Positions 16,504-24,472 of a stretch of 64,000 nt of DNA are shown here, piece by piece. The notes beneath the pieces are model-generated. The model was not told the origin of the DNA. It searched no databases and saw nothing but the letters and a program-made list of their open reading frames with translations. Each line of letters begins with the position of its first letter. Position 1 is the first letter of the stretch. A program made the translations under genes and the position numbers. This DNA is from Algoriphagus mannitolivorans DSM 15301 (lineage in GTDB: Bacteria > Bacteroidota > Bacteroidia > Cytophagales > Cyclobacteriaceae), in NCBI RefSeq assembly GCF_000429425.1, contig NZ_AUBV01000005.1, positions 333,484 through 397,483 on the forward strand. Reading direction: 5' to 3'.

Positions 16504-17319
16504 ATGGAGAGTACATATAAACCCAATTATAAAATGAGTAACCAAGCCAAAGACTGGGTCTTTTCCGACCCGAGATTAAAAGAAATGAGGCAGGATTACG
16601 CTGCTTACACTGAGGAAGATTTCAAGGTGTGGAAGATCCTTTTCGAAAGGCAAATGCCAAACCTTCCTAAGGCGGCATCTAAAGCCTATTTGGAAGGGGT
16701 GAAAACGGTAAACTTTACCGCTGATCGCATTGCTAATTTTGAGGAACTGAACGAGATTCTCATGAAAGCTACCGGTTGGGCGGTGCAGGTGGTACCGGGA
16801 TTGATTGATGACGATCTGTTTTTCGGATTGCTGAACAACAGAAGGTTTCCTTCTTCCACTTGGCTGCGTAAGATGGAACAGCTCGACTACCTCGAAGAGC
16901 CGGACATGTTTCACGATGCTTTTGCTCATATGCCGCTATTGACCAATCAACCCTATGTTGATTTTCTGGAAAAGTTGAGCGGAATTGCCTTGAAGCATAT
17001 CGATAACCCTTGGGCTATCCAGCTTTTGAGCCGGATTTACTGGTTTACCATTGAATTTGGCTTAATCCGAGAAGATGGAGAATTAAGAGTTTACGGGGCA
17101 GGAATTTTGAGTTCGGCTGGGGAGACGAAGTTTTCGCTTTCGGATGAACCCAAACATTTTCCTTACGATGTCCGCCATATCATGAGTACCGAGTACTGGA
17201 AAGATCGCTTCCAGGATAAATATTGGGTGATCGACAGTTATGAGCAACTCTATGAATCCCTTCCTGAAATTGAGAAGGTATTGGAGGAGATGCTCGCTGA
17301 AAAAGAAGCAAGAAGCTAG
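16504..17319 (+). CDS. phhA: Phenylalanine 4-monooxygenase (pterin-dependent)
   Basis: PhhA hydroxylates phenylalanine to tyrosine with iron, O2 and a tetrahydropterin. The 271 residues cover only the catalytic domain, as usual in bacteria. The 2-His-1-Glu iron site is clear: H137 and H142 in FHDAFAHMP, and E184 in WFTIEFGL. GLIDDDLFFGLL and RRFPSSTWLR are the expected pterin and substrate-side segments. The first ATG is used; one at 16534 (residue 11) is also possible. It sits between aromatic and histidine biosynthesis genes. A pterin-forming enzyme of PTPS type is encoded at 49594-50013. Confidence 0.95.
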   Translation: MESTYKPNYKMSNQAKDWVFSDPRLKEMRQDYAAYTEEDFKVWKILFERQMPNLPKAASKAYLEGVKTVNFTADRIANFEELNEILMKATGWAVQVVPGLIDDDLFFGLLNNRRFPSSTWLRKMEQLDYLEEPDMFHDAFAHMPLLTNQPYVDFLEKLSGIALKHIDNPWAIQLLSRIYWFTIEFGLIREDGELRVYGAGILSSAGETKFSLSDEPKHFPYDVRHIMSTEYWKDRFQDKYWVIDSYEQLYESLPEIEKVLEEMLAEKEARS

Positions 17320-17345
17320 ATTTAAGACACAAGAAATGGTCGGAA

Positions 17346-17394
17346 GTCGGATGCCCGATGGCGGATGTAATTCATCGGACATCGGGCATCCGAC
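17346..17394. repeat. Perfect 15-bp inverted repeat before hisH
   Basis: GTCGGATGCCCGATG (17346-17360) and CATCGGGCATCCGAC (17380-17394) are perfect inverses around a 19-base loop. Further half-copies (GGTCGGAAG, CCGGACTT) flank them. The array ends about 15 bases before the hisH ATG. Confidence 0.85.
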
Positions 17395-17409
17395 ACCGGA
17401 CTTCAACAA

Positions 17410-18006
17410 ATGAAAACAGCAGTAATCAAATACAACGCCGGCAATGTGCAATCGGTCTTATATGCTTTGGAGCGATTAGGGGCCGATGCGGTTTTGACGG
17501 ATGATCCGGAGGAAATCCATTCAGCAGACAAGGTCATCTTTCCTGGTCAAGGAGAAGCGAGTTCGGCGATGGCTTATCTCAAAGCCCGTCAGCTGGACCA
17601 AGTCATCAAAGATATCAAGCAACCTTTTTTGGGTGTTTGCTTAGGCCTGCAGCTGCTTTGTGAACATTCCGAGGAAAACAATACCGAGTGCTTGGGAATC
17701 TTTCCTGTGAAAGTGAAACGCTTTATTCCTGAAAATTCTCAGGAATTCAAAGTGCCGCATGTGGGCTGGAATGAAATTGAAAACCTAGCCGACAACGTAT
17801 TGCTGAAAGACCTACCCGATTCGAAGTTCTTGTATTACGTGCACAGCTACTATGCCGAGTTGAGCGAAGCCACGATTGCCACGACGCATTACATTCATGA
17901 CTTTACCGCAATTCTGCACCGGGATAACTATTGGGCCATTCAAGCCCACCCGGAGAAAAGCAGTACGGTAGGGGAGAAGTTGCTGAGTAATTTTCTGAGT
18001 ATTTGA
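17410..18006 (+). CDS. hisH: Imidazole glycerol phosphate synthase subunit HisH
   Basis: HisH is the glutaminase that feeds ammonia to HisF. The 198-residue protein has PGQGEA, the nucleophile C77 in GVCLGLQ, PHVGWNE, YYVHSYY, and the His/Glu pair in QAHPEKSS. It is the first gene of a hisH-hisA-hisF-hisIE run; hisG, hisD, hisC and hisB are not in the window. Confidence 0.96.
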   Translation: MKTAVIKYNAGNVQSVLYALERLGADAVLTDDPEEIHSADKVIFPGQGEASSAMAYLKARQLDQVIKDIKQPFLGVCLGLQLLCEHSEENNTECLGIFPVKVKRFIPENSQEFKVPHVGWNEIENLADNVLLKDLPDSKFLYYVHSYYAELSEATIATTHYIHDFTAILHRDNYWAIQAHPEKSSTVGEKLLSNFLSI

Positions 18007-18138
18007 AAAACCCTTCGACTACGCTCAGGGTGACGATGTTCAGTTGTCAGGTCGAGCGGAGTCGAGACCCTAATAAAATCCCTCAAACCTTAAATCCCGC
18101 AAGTCTTGTGTCTTAGGTCTTGCATTTAAAGTCTTACT
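18007..18138. repeat. Intergenic word array between hisH and hisA
   Basis: TCGACTACGCTC (18015-18026) and GAGCGGAGTCGA (18054-18065) are inverted copies with one mismatch. A second set of words, AAGTCTTGTGTCTTAGGTCTTGC, repeats GTCTT before the hisA start. No gene is present. Confidence 0.7.
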
Positions 18139-18855
18139 ATGTACATCATTCCCGCCATAGATCTCATCGGAGGCAAGTGCGTTCGCCTCAGTCAGGGCGA
18201 CTACAGCAGTAAAAAAGAATACCACGACGACCCGCTAGAAATGGCCAAGCGCTTTGAGGATGCAGGGATCCAGCGACTCCATCTCGTTGACTTGGATGGA
18301 GCCAAAGCTAAAAAAATCATCAATGGGGAGGTCTTGGAAAGAATCAGCCAAGGCACTTCCTTGAAAGTTGATTTTGGCGGAGGAATCCAAGCCGATGAGG
18401 AGATTGAAAAAGCATTTGCGCTTGGAGCAAAGCAGGTCACTGGAGGAAGTATTGCGGTGAAAAATCCGGATTTGTTTAAATCTTGGATTAACACTTACGG
18501 GGCCGAAAAGATCATTCTTGGTGCCGATGCCAAAAACCGAAAAATCGCTGTCGGAGGTTGGGAAGAGACGACTTCCGTGGATTTGATTCCTTTTATCCAG
18601 TCCTATGTCGAACTTGGAATTCAATACGTGATCTGTACCGATGTGGCCAAGGACGGCTTACTTCAAGGTCCTTCCGTGGACCTGTATAAGGAGATATTGC
18701 AGGAAATTCCGGGTCTAAAACTGATTGCTAGTGGTGGTGTTTCTTCTGTTCAAGATTTGGAAGAATTGGAGAAAATGGGAGTATATGGAACGATTGTCGG
18801 AAAAGCGTATTATGAGGGGAGGGTGACGCTGGAGGAATTGGCAAGTTTTGGATAA
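18139..18855 (+). CDS. hisA: ProFAR isomerase HisA
   Basis: HisA isomerises ProFAR to PRFAR. The 238-residue half-barrel duplication has the catalytic aspartate in PAIDLIGGKCVRL, the second aspartate in YVICTDVAKDG, the GGGIQ phosphate loop and the ASGGVSS repeat. It is homologous to HisF, two genes downstream; the isomerase-type N-terminus (IPAIDLIGG) and the TDVAKDG loop identify it as HisA. Confidence 0.96.
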   Translation: MYIIPAIDLIGGKCVRLSQGDYSSKKEYHDDPLEMAKRFEDAGIQRLHLVDLDGAKAKKIINGEVLERISQGTSLKVDFGGGIQADEEIEKAFALGAKQVTGGSIAVKNPDLFKSWINTYGAEKIILGADAKNRKIAVGGWEETTSVDLIPFIQSYVELGIQYVICTDVAKDGLLQGPSVDLYKEILQEIPGLKLIASGGVSSVQDLEELEKMGVYGTIVGKAYYEGRVTLEELASFG

Positions 18856-18994
18856 GTATCAAGATATTAGACACAAGTATCAAGACAGAAGAATGAGGGA
18901 AGAATTCTACTTTACAACCTTACCAATTTACAACCTTATCACCTCTAACTTTAATCTTCCAATCTTTCAATTTTAAAATTTTCCAATCTGGTAA
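18856..18994. repeat. Intergenic word array between hisA and hisF
   Basis: AAGTATCAAGA occurs at 18854-18864 and 18875-18885. TTTACAACCTTA occurs at 18911-18922 and 18927-18938. The end carries CTTCCAATCTTTCAATTTT, the inverse form of the ATTGAAAGATTG word found around the trpE-trpG insert. No gene is present. Confidence 0.7.
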
Positions 18995-19750
18995 ATGCTA
19001 ACTAAACGAATCATCCCTTGCCTCGATATCAAAGACGGTCGCACGGTCAAAGGAGTCAACTTTGTCCAACTCCGGGATGCGGGAGATCCTGTGGAGCTCG
19101 CAAAAATCTACTCAGACGAAGGGGCGGACGAACTCGTCTTTTTGGACATCACAGCAACTGTCGATAAGCGTAAGACTTTGGCCGAATTGGTGACCAAGGT
19201 GGCCAAGGCGATTAATATTCCTTTTACAGTAGGAGGTGGAATTTCCACGGTGGAGGATGTCAAAGTTCTTTTGGCAGCCGGAGCAGACAAGATTTCCATT
19301 AATTCTGCAGCGGTGAAAAATCCGGGTGTGATTGATGAAATGGCAAGGGAATTTGGATCCCAGTGCATTGTGGTTGCGATCGATACCCGAGATGTGGATG
19401 GGATAGATTTTGTTCATACCCATGGAGGTCGTAAGCCTACCCTACTCAAAACTCAGGAATGGGCGCGGGAAGTTGCTGATCGGGGAGCGGGAGAGATTTT
19501 ATTGACGTCTATGGATCATGACGGAACCAAGGCCGGATTTGCCAATGAGCTGACGGCAGAAATTTCTTCAGCCTTATCCATTCCGGTAATTGCATCTGGT
19601 GGAGCAGGAAACATGCCTCATTTCAAAGATGTCTTTACCTTTGGAAAAGCGGATGCAGCCTTGGCGGCGAGTATTTTCCATTTCAAGGAAATCGGGATTC
19701 CGGAGTTGAAAGGATATTTGATAGGAGAAGGAATAAGTATTAGGAAATAA
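18995..19750 (+). CDS. hisF: Imidazole glycerol phosphate synthase subunit HisF
   Basis: HisF combines PRFAR with ammonia from HisH, yielding imidazole glycerol phosphate and AICAR. The 251-residue barrel has the catalytic D11 in [13 protein letters not shown], the second aspartate in [16 protein letters not shown], and [14 protein letters not shown], with ASGGAGN near the end. All the standard HisF motifs are present. Confidence 0.97.
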   Translation: MLTKRIIPCLDIKDGRTVKGVNFVQLRDAGDPVELAKIYSDEGADELVFLDITATVDKRKTLAELVTKVAKAINIPFTVGGGISTVEDVKVLLAAGADKISINSAAVKNPGVIDEMAREFGSQCIVVAIDTRDVDGIDFVHTHGGRKPTLLKTQEWAREVADRGAGEILLTSMDHDGTKAGFANELTAEISSALSIPVIASGGAGNMPHFKDVFTFGKADAALAASIFHFKEIGIPELKGYLIGEGISIRK

Positions 19751-19912
19751 GATATGCTTCGCAAGATATTAGGTAAGATGTCCTTTGCTTGAAAAAAGAT
19801 GGTAGAAGTAGAATGGGTGTTCTTTTCTAAAAATCTTGGCTTAAACCTTATCTTTTAAACTATCTGCGCAGCTATCTTCTTGTATTACAAAGGATTGAAA
19901 ATTAGAATAACG
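19751..19912. other. Intergenic spacer between hisF and hisIE
   Basis: The spacer is A/T-rich with repeated AAGATAT words at its left end. I see no gene, no terminator and no full promoter, so read-through from hisF is likely. Confidence 0.55.
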
Positions 19913-20509
19913 ATGAATATCGATTTCACGAAAATGAACGGGCTCATCCCTGCTATTGTCCAGGATGCTTTGAGTGGCAAAGTGCTTATGCAAGGCTATA
20001 TGAATGAGGAGGCTTTGGCCAAAACTCAGGATACTGGGATGGTTACTTTTTTCAGTAGAAGTAAAGAACGACTTTGGACCAAGGGAGAGACATCCGGAAA
20101 TTTTTTGGAGGCTGTTTCTATTGCAGGAGATTGTGATGGAGATTCGATTTTGATCAAAGCCAATCCCAAGGGTCCAGTTTGTCATACGGGGGCAGATACT
20201 TGCTGGAATGAAGTGAATTCCTCCAAAACAGTATTTATCGATCAGCTTCGGGCAATCATTAAGGATAGAAAAAACAACCCCTCAGACCAATCCTATACGG
20301 CCTCTCTTTTCGCCAAAGGGATCAATAAGATTGCCCAAAAAGTGGGAGAGGAAGCTGTGGAAATTGTGATTGAAGCCAAGGATGATAATAAAGAGCTTTT
20401 TCTCGGGGAAGCTGCAGATTTATTATTCCACTATTTGGTTTTGCTGGAAGCCAAAGGCTATGAGTTGGATGAGGTGATGGAGGTGTTGATCCAAAGACAT
20501 CAAAAATAA
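19913..20509 (+). CDS. hisIE: Bifunctional phosphoribosyl-AMP cyclohydrolase / phosphoribosyl-ATP pyrophosphatase
   Basis: The first ~105 residues are HisI, with GLIPAIVQDA, MNEEALAKT, FFSRSKERLWTKGETSGN and the metal-binding CHTGADTCW. The last ~90 are HisE, with QKVGEEAVEIVIEAK and the acidic helix EAADLLFHYL. The fusion is common in Bacteroidota and Enterobacteria. The ATG fits the family start; an in-frame TTG at 19880 would add 11 non-conserved residues. Confidence 0.96.
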   Translation: MNIDFTKMNGLIPAIVQDALSGKVLMQGYMNEEALAKTQDTGMVTFFSRSKERLWTKGETSGNFLEAVSIAGDCDGDSILIKANPKGPVCHTGADTCWNEVNSSKTVFIDQLRAIIKDRKNNPSDQSYTASLFAKGINKIAQKVGEEAVEIVIEAKDDNKELFLGEAADLLFHYLVLLEAKGYELDEVMEVLIQRHQK

Positions 20510-20510
20510 A

Positions 20511-20534
20511 AAAAAGCCCGGTGACGGGCTTTTT
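20511..20534 (+). terminator. Bidirectional terminator between hisIE and S41 protease
   Basis: AAAAAGCCCG and CGGGCTTTTT pair around a four-base loop and have A/T runs on both sides. It starts just after hisIE and ends four bases from the stop of the convergent gene, so it can serve both. Confidence 0.88.
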
Positions 20535-20537
20535 CTT

Positions 20538-21854
20538 TTAATATGCTGGGAATTCTTTCTGAAGCCCTTCGAAGGCATCGATCATCTCCCATTTTGGTTT
20601 ATAGTAAGTGTCCATCATTCTTGCACCCACATTTCCGGTAGTGATGTACTGGATTGCAGCTCCCAGGCGAAGATCTCGCTTATCTCCCCAGTTGAATTGA
20701 GGTGAATCACCCACCTTGAAATTTGCAGGGAATCCATCGAAATATTCAGCTTTTCCTTCGGAGTTTGCAATGGCAAAGGTGATCGGCACAACCTCTACCT
20801 TATTGTTTTGAAGGATCCTGTTGTAGGATGAAAGAGGGAAAGAGCCGACAGGTTTACCAAATGTGTTATCTCCGATCAATACCACTTCCATGTAAGGACT
20901 TAAGCTGTTGATGATAAGTTCGGAAGCTGAAGCAGAACCTCTGGAGGTAATGAAGATGATTTTGGACAAAGCGATGGTCCCGTTTTTGGTGTAGTTTTTA
21001 GTCGTGTTAAGGCTAAATTTCAATGAATTGAGCTTGTTGGTGTACATGACTTTTCCATTGTGGGCGCTTGGAATGATATAATTCAGAATCTGTTCTGCCA
21101 CCGCCACGGAGCCTCCGCCATTATACCTTAAATCTATGATCAGGTCTGTAATCCCCTGGTTTTGGAAAAATTCCATGGAGCTTTGTACCTCATTACTTCT
21201 GGTAGGAGAAAGTCCAGCAGTGGCTTTAAAACTTTGGTAAGCCCAATAGCCGATTTTTTTGCCTGATTCTTCAAAGACTTTTCTTGTCAATACAGAATTG
21301 CTTTGGTATTCAGCTTTTACGTTTGTTCGCGTAGTTGTAGATCCATCAGGAAGTCTGAAGGTAAAGGTGTTTGAAATACCAGGAGTAGAGGCTCCTAATT
21401 TGAAATCATACCCTCCGCTGCTAGTCTTGTAGCTGGAGATCGGCTGACCATTGATCTGGATGATTTCCCAACCTCTTTGCCATCCGTCTTTTCCTGCCGG
21501 AGCTTCGTCAAAGACGTAAGTGAGGTAAAGTTTCTCATCAGCAGTAAAGCCAAAACCAAAGCCATGACCGGCATTGATTCCCACAAAAGCATTATTGAAA
21601 CTCTCCTGAGTAGTCAGGTAAGAAAAACGGTCGAGTGGCTTGTAAATAATGGCGTTTAAGAGGGATTCATTGTCTGCATACTCCTCATATTTTACTGATT
21701 GAGGCATTTCCAAATTCCAGAAGTACCATTCTCTCATCGTTTCGAAAATGGCTTTTTTTACTTCTTGGCTAGGATCCACGGGCGCTGGAGCCTCCTCATT
21801 ACATGCCCAAAACCCCACAACCAACAATGCTAATAACCAATTGAGCTTTTTCAT
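20538..21854 (-). CDS. S41-family C-terminal processing peptidase, lipoprotein
   Basis: The 438-residue product has a lipoprotein signal with the lipobox cysteine at C18 (VVGFWACNEE). An N-terminal helical region follows, then a PDZ-like segment (about 95-180), and the S41 tail-specific protease core with DLRYNGGG, the nucleophile serine in SRGSASASELI and the lysine in GDNTFGKPVG. It probably acts in the cell envelope, on substrates I cannot name. The promoter is not obvious. It is separate from its neighbours, apart from sharing the terminator with hisIE. Confidence 0.92.
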   Translation of the reverse strand: MKKLNWLLALLVVGFWACNEEAPAPVDPSQEVKKAIFETMREWYFWNLEMPQSVKYEEYADNESLLNAIIYKPLDRFSYLTTQESFNNAFVGINAGHGFGFGFTADEKLYLTYVFDEAPAGKDGWQRGWEIIQINGQPISSYKTSSGGYDFKLGASTPGISNTFTFRLPDGSTTTRTNVKAEYQSNSVLTRKVFEESGKKIGYWAYQSFKATAGLSPTRSNEVQSSMEFFQNQGITDLIIDLRYNGGGSVAVAEQILNYIIPSAHNGKVMYTNKLNSLKFSLNTTKNYTKNGTIALSKIIFITSRGSASASELIINSLSPYMEVVLIGDNTFGKPVGSFPLSSYNRILQNNKVEVVPITFAIANSEGKAEYFDGFPANFKVGDSPQFNWGDKRDLRLGAAIQYITTGNVGARMMDTYYKPKWEMIDAFEGLQKEFPAY

Positions 21855-21897
21855 AGATTAATTTTATTATAAGAACGAACTTTCTACCTCGTATGGT

Positions 21898-22290
21898 TTA
21901 AATGGCGATATCGTAAACCTTTACTGTTTTCCACATGTGGGAGTATTTTTCGATAAACTCCAGATGAAGAGGATCTGTTTGATAGGATGCCTGAGCTTCT
22001 AAAGAATCGAAAAATAAGGTGCAAGATACATGGAAGCTATGATCCACCACATCTCTTTTTTCGGTTGCTGCTGGTACTCCTTGAATAAAGTTGGCTACAT
22101 CCTTGCACCGACCCAGCATTGGAGTGGCGTCAGTCATAAATTCCTTTACATCGGAATCATTGTGTAGATAAAAATAAACTTGATGAATCATTTTTTGTGC
22201 TGGCATAGCAGATAAGGTTATGGGTAATGAAATAGCGGCGCTGGCACTCGCCAGACCGACAGTTTTGATAAAGGTTCTTCTAGATGTCAT
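21898..22290 (-). CDS. Tat-exported Dabb (stress-responsive A/B barrel) protein
   Basis: The N-terminus carries a twin-arginine motif (TSRRTFIKTVG) followed by a short A/S/L-rich hydrophobic segment ending near residue 30, so export through Tat is likely. The remaining 100 residues match the Dabb ferredoxin-like fold, with IHQVYFYLH at the start and DHSFHVSCTLFFDSLEAQASYQTDPLHLEF in the middle. Dabb proteins are dimeric and some are enzymes; none of the known specific functions can be assigned. It lies 43 nt upstream of the S41 gene on the same strand. Confidence 0.85.
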   Translation of the reverse strand: MTSRRTFIKTVGLASASAAISLPITLSAMPAQKMIHQVYFYLHNDSDVKEFMTDATPMLGRCKDVANFIQGVPAATEKRDVVDHSFHVSCTLFFDSLEAQASYQTDPLHLEFIEKYSHMWKTVKVYDIAI

Positions 22291-22425
22291 CGGGTTGAAA
22301 TTGTCCGTTTTTGGGAAAACCGCTTCTGTTTGTAGAAGGGGTTTAAAGATAAAAATTTAAATTGCTTTTCTAATTAGGAGAAGGTTAGCCTAATAAAGTT
22401 TGACAGAAACCCAAATATTGATTTG

Positions 22426-23412
22426 ATGAATTATCGAACGCTAGGAAAAACAGAGTGGCAAGTTTCCGAAATAGGATTGGGGACTTGGCAAGTTGGTGGA
22501 GGATGGGGAAAAGCTTTTGATCCAAAAAAAGCTGAAGAGATTCTTCATACTGCTTTTGACCAAGGGATCAATTTTGTAGATACTGCAGATGTCTATGATG
22601 GTGGCCAAAGTGAAGCAGCTGTTGGGAGAGCGGTTCGGGAACGAAGCGAGAAAATCTATGTTGCAACCAAGTGTGGGCGAAGAATTCAGCCTCATTTTGC
22701 CGAAGGATATACCGTAGAGCGATTAAGACGGTATGTGGAAGATAGCCTTCGGAATACAGGGTTGGATCGACTGGATTTGGTTCAGCTCCATTGTCCTCCA
22801 AGTCCAGTGTATGAGCGAGAGGATATTTTTGGGCTTTTTGAAGACTTGAAAAAGGAGGGTAAAATCGCGGCTATGGGCGTAAGTGTAGAGAAAATCACGG
22901 AGGCCCTAACTTCTATGAAATACGAGATTGTCTCGACCATTCAGGTGATTTTTAATTTATTCAGACAAAAGCCTGCCGAACACCTTTTCAATCATTCCGA
23001 AGTGAATCATGTAGGATTGATTGCCAGAGTGCCTTTGGCTAGCGGATTACTGACAGGTAAGATTACTGCAGAGACTTCTTTTCCCAAGGATGATCATCGT
23101 CATTTCAACCGGGATGGAAAGGCCTTTGACAAAGGTGAAACCTTCTCCGGAGTTCCCTTGGAGAAGGCATTGCCTGCGGTGGAGCAATTGAAGGATGGAT
23201 TTTCGGGTGGAAATGATTTAGCCGCTCAGGCGCTGAGGTGGATTTTGATGTTTAAGCAAATTGGAACCGTGATTCCGGGAGCTTCTTCTTCCGCTCAGGT
23301 AGAAAAAAATGTACGTGCTGCTGAGCTTCCTCCTTTAAGCCAATTTCAAATGCAGGAGGCTGCCAGAGTTTATGAAAAATATATCAAAGAAGAGGTCCAT
23401 TTTCAATGGTAA
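22426..23412 (+). CDS. Aldo/keto reductase
   Basis: The 328-residue protein is an NADPH-dependent aldo/keto reductase of the YajO/YghZ-like class. It starts MNYRTLGKTEWQVSEIGLGTWQ and has the catalytic DTADVYDGG (Asp and Tyr), the lysine in IYVATKCGR, LVQLHCPP (His) and the coenzyme-binding VIPGASSSAQVEKNVRA. The ATG is preceded by an in-frame TTG that is not needed. The substrate is unknown. No operon partner is visible. Confidence 0.93.
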   Translation: MNYRTLGKTEWQVSEIGLGTWQVGGGWGKAFDPKKAEEILHTAFDQGINFVDTADVYDGGQSEAAVGRAVRERSEKIYVATKCGRRIQPHFAEGYTVERLRRYVEDSLRNTGLDRLDLVQLHCPPSPVYEREDIFGLFEDLKKEGKIAAMGVSVEKITEALTSMKYEIVSTIQVIFNLFRQKPAEHLFNHSEVNHVGLIARVPLASGLLTGKITAETSFPKDDHRHFNRDGKAFDKGETFSGVPLEKALPAVEQLKDGFSGGNDLAAQALRWILMFKQIGTVIPGASSSAQVEKNVRAAELPPLSQFQMQEAARVYEKYIKEEVHFQW

Positions 23413-23417
23413 AAATA

Positions 23418-23442
23418 AAGGCTCTGATTTTTCAGAGCCTTT
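23418..23442. terminator. Bidirectional terminator
   Basis: AAAGGCTCTGA and TCAGAGCCTTT form an 11-bp perfect stem around three T. It lies between the aldo/keto reductase and the convergent secreted-protein gene and can end both transcripts. Confidence 0.85.
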
Positions 23443-23446
23443 GGTT

Positions 23447-24340
23447 TTAAAGTACAATTCGGTTCTGAACTGTTTTGAAATAATTGTGCTCATTGGTGAT
23501 CAATACATAATTGGTGATCACTTTGTCGTTTCGTTCCATAAGGATGATAATGTTCTCATCAGCTCGGATAACTTTCAATTCTTTTTCTTTGGAGGAGATG
23601 AACGGAGTTTTGACATAGACTCCATCTTTTCTCTCGGTGATTTCCTCGAATTCAAAGACTTCAGGCTTCCTATTATTATCGTATTTGGTGACAATTTCAC
23701 GAGAAGGGCTCCAGGAATTACGGTTTAACCTATGGGTTTGGAAATGATGGAGCGTTTTCCCCGAAAGGTAATTTTTGATGGCTTCTGGGTTATAGGGTTG
23801 GCTGCTGTAGCCCATTCCTGAAAAAGTGGTCTGTGTGGAGGAACCGGCTTGATTTTGACCTCCAAACGTATTTCCTCTCTGGTACACATCTCCGATATAG
23901 ACGATATTGGCCCCAAGCATGGATGCTTCTGCTTTCAGTTTGTCTAAGGCTCTGTTCTTGACATTATTGATGCTGGACAGGCTGGTCACCCCAGTGGCTT
24001 TACTGAAAAGCTCTCCCTGTGGATTTAGGCCGGCAACATCTTCTGCGATGTAAGTGATATAGACATTTTCCCAATCATCAAGGCCTTTTACCGGCTTAAA
24101 TGGGCTCTCATAGACTTCCTCTCTTCCACTGGCAAACTCAATCTTGGAAACCTGGTGTTTACTGATGGAATATATAGTTTTCTCATTGGGGAAGGTGTAT
24201 TTGATCGTGTTGAATCCAACTTCTACTACTTGCACCTCCATAGGGCCATCCAGGGAATGGAGAAGATCAGAAGTTTTTTGAGCGAAAGAGACAGAGGTAA
24301 GTCCAACCACTGCTAAAAGGGTAAAAAAGATTTTTTTCAT
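23447..24340 (-). CDS. Secreted protein of unknown function
   Basis: The 297-residue product starts with a signal peptide (MKKIFFTLLAVVGLTSVSFAQ). The region about 40-75 resembles a periplasmic beta domain (TIKYTFPNEKTIYSISKHQVSKIEFASGR type) found in Bacteroidota secreted proteins. A central segment (about 115-155), with ALDKLKAEASMLGANIVYIGDV, looks like the YbjQ/YajQ-like 'LK.EA..LGAN.V' helix-strand unit. It has no catalytic motif. It stands alone between two terminators. Function unknown. Confidence 0.7.
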   Translation of the reverse strand: MKKIFFTLLAVVGLTSVSFAQKTSDLLHSLDGPMEVQVVEVGFNTIKYTFPNEKTIYSISKHQVSKIEFASGREEVYESPFKPVKGLDDWENVYITYIAEDVAGLNPQGELFSKATGVTSLSSINNVKNRALDKLKAEASMLGANIVYIGDVYQRGNTFGGQNQAGSSTQTTFSGMGYSSQPYNPEAIKNYLSGKTLHHFQTHRLNRNSWSPSREIVTKYDNNRKPEVFEFEEITERKDGVYVKTPFISSKEKELKVIRADENIIILMERNDKVITNYVLITNEHNYFKTVQNRIVL

Positions 24341-24414
24341 AAAATAAAATTGGTTTTAGTTTTTGAACGGAAATGTGAAAAATGGGTTTTTTAAATTTTC
24401 TCTTTTTCATAAAA

Positions 24415-24445
24415 AAATCCTCTCAAGTCTGGCTCAGGAGGATTT
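24415..24445 (-). terminator. typA terminator
   Basis: On the minus strand AAATCCTC and GAGGATTT pair around a 15-base loop and are followed by seven T (24417-24411). It lies just beyond the typA stop. Confidence 0.8.
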
Positions 24446-24472
24446 GGAAATATTGGGAACTAAGTAGGAAGA

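Noticed and set aside
14054..18994. Word arrays considered as CRISPR repeats
   Set aside because: Units are 8-17 bases, spacing is irregular, copies are few and often inverted, and no cas gene is present.
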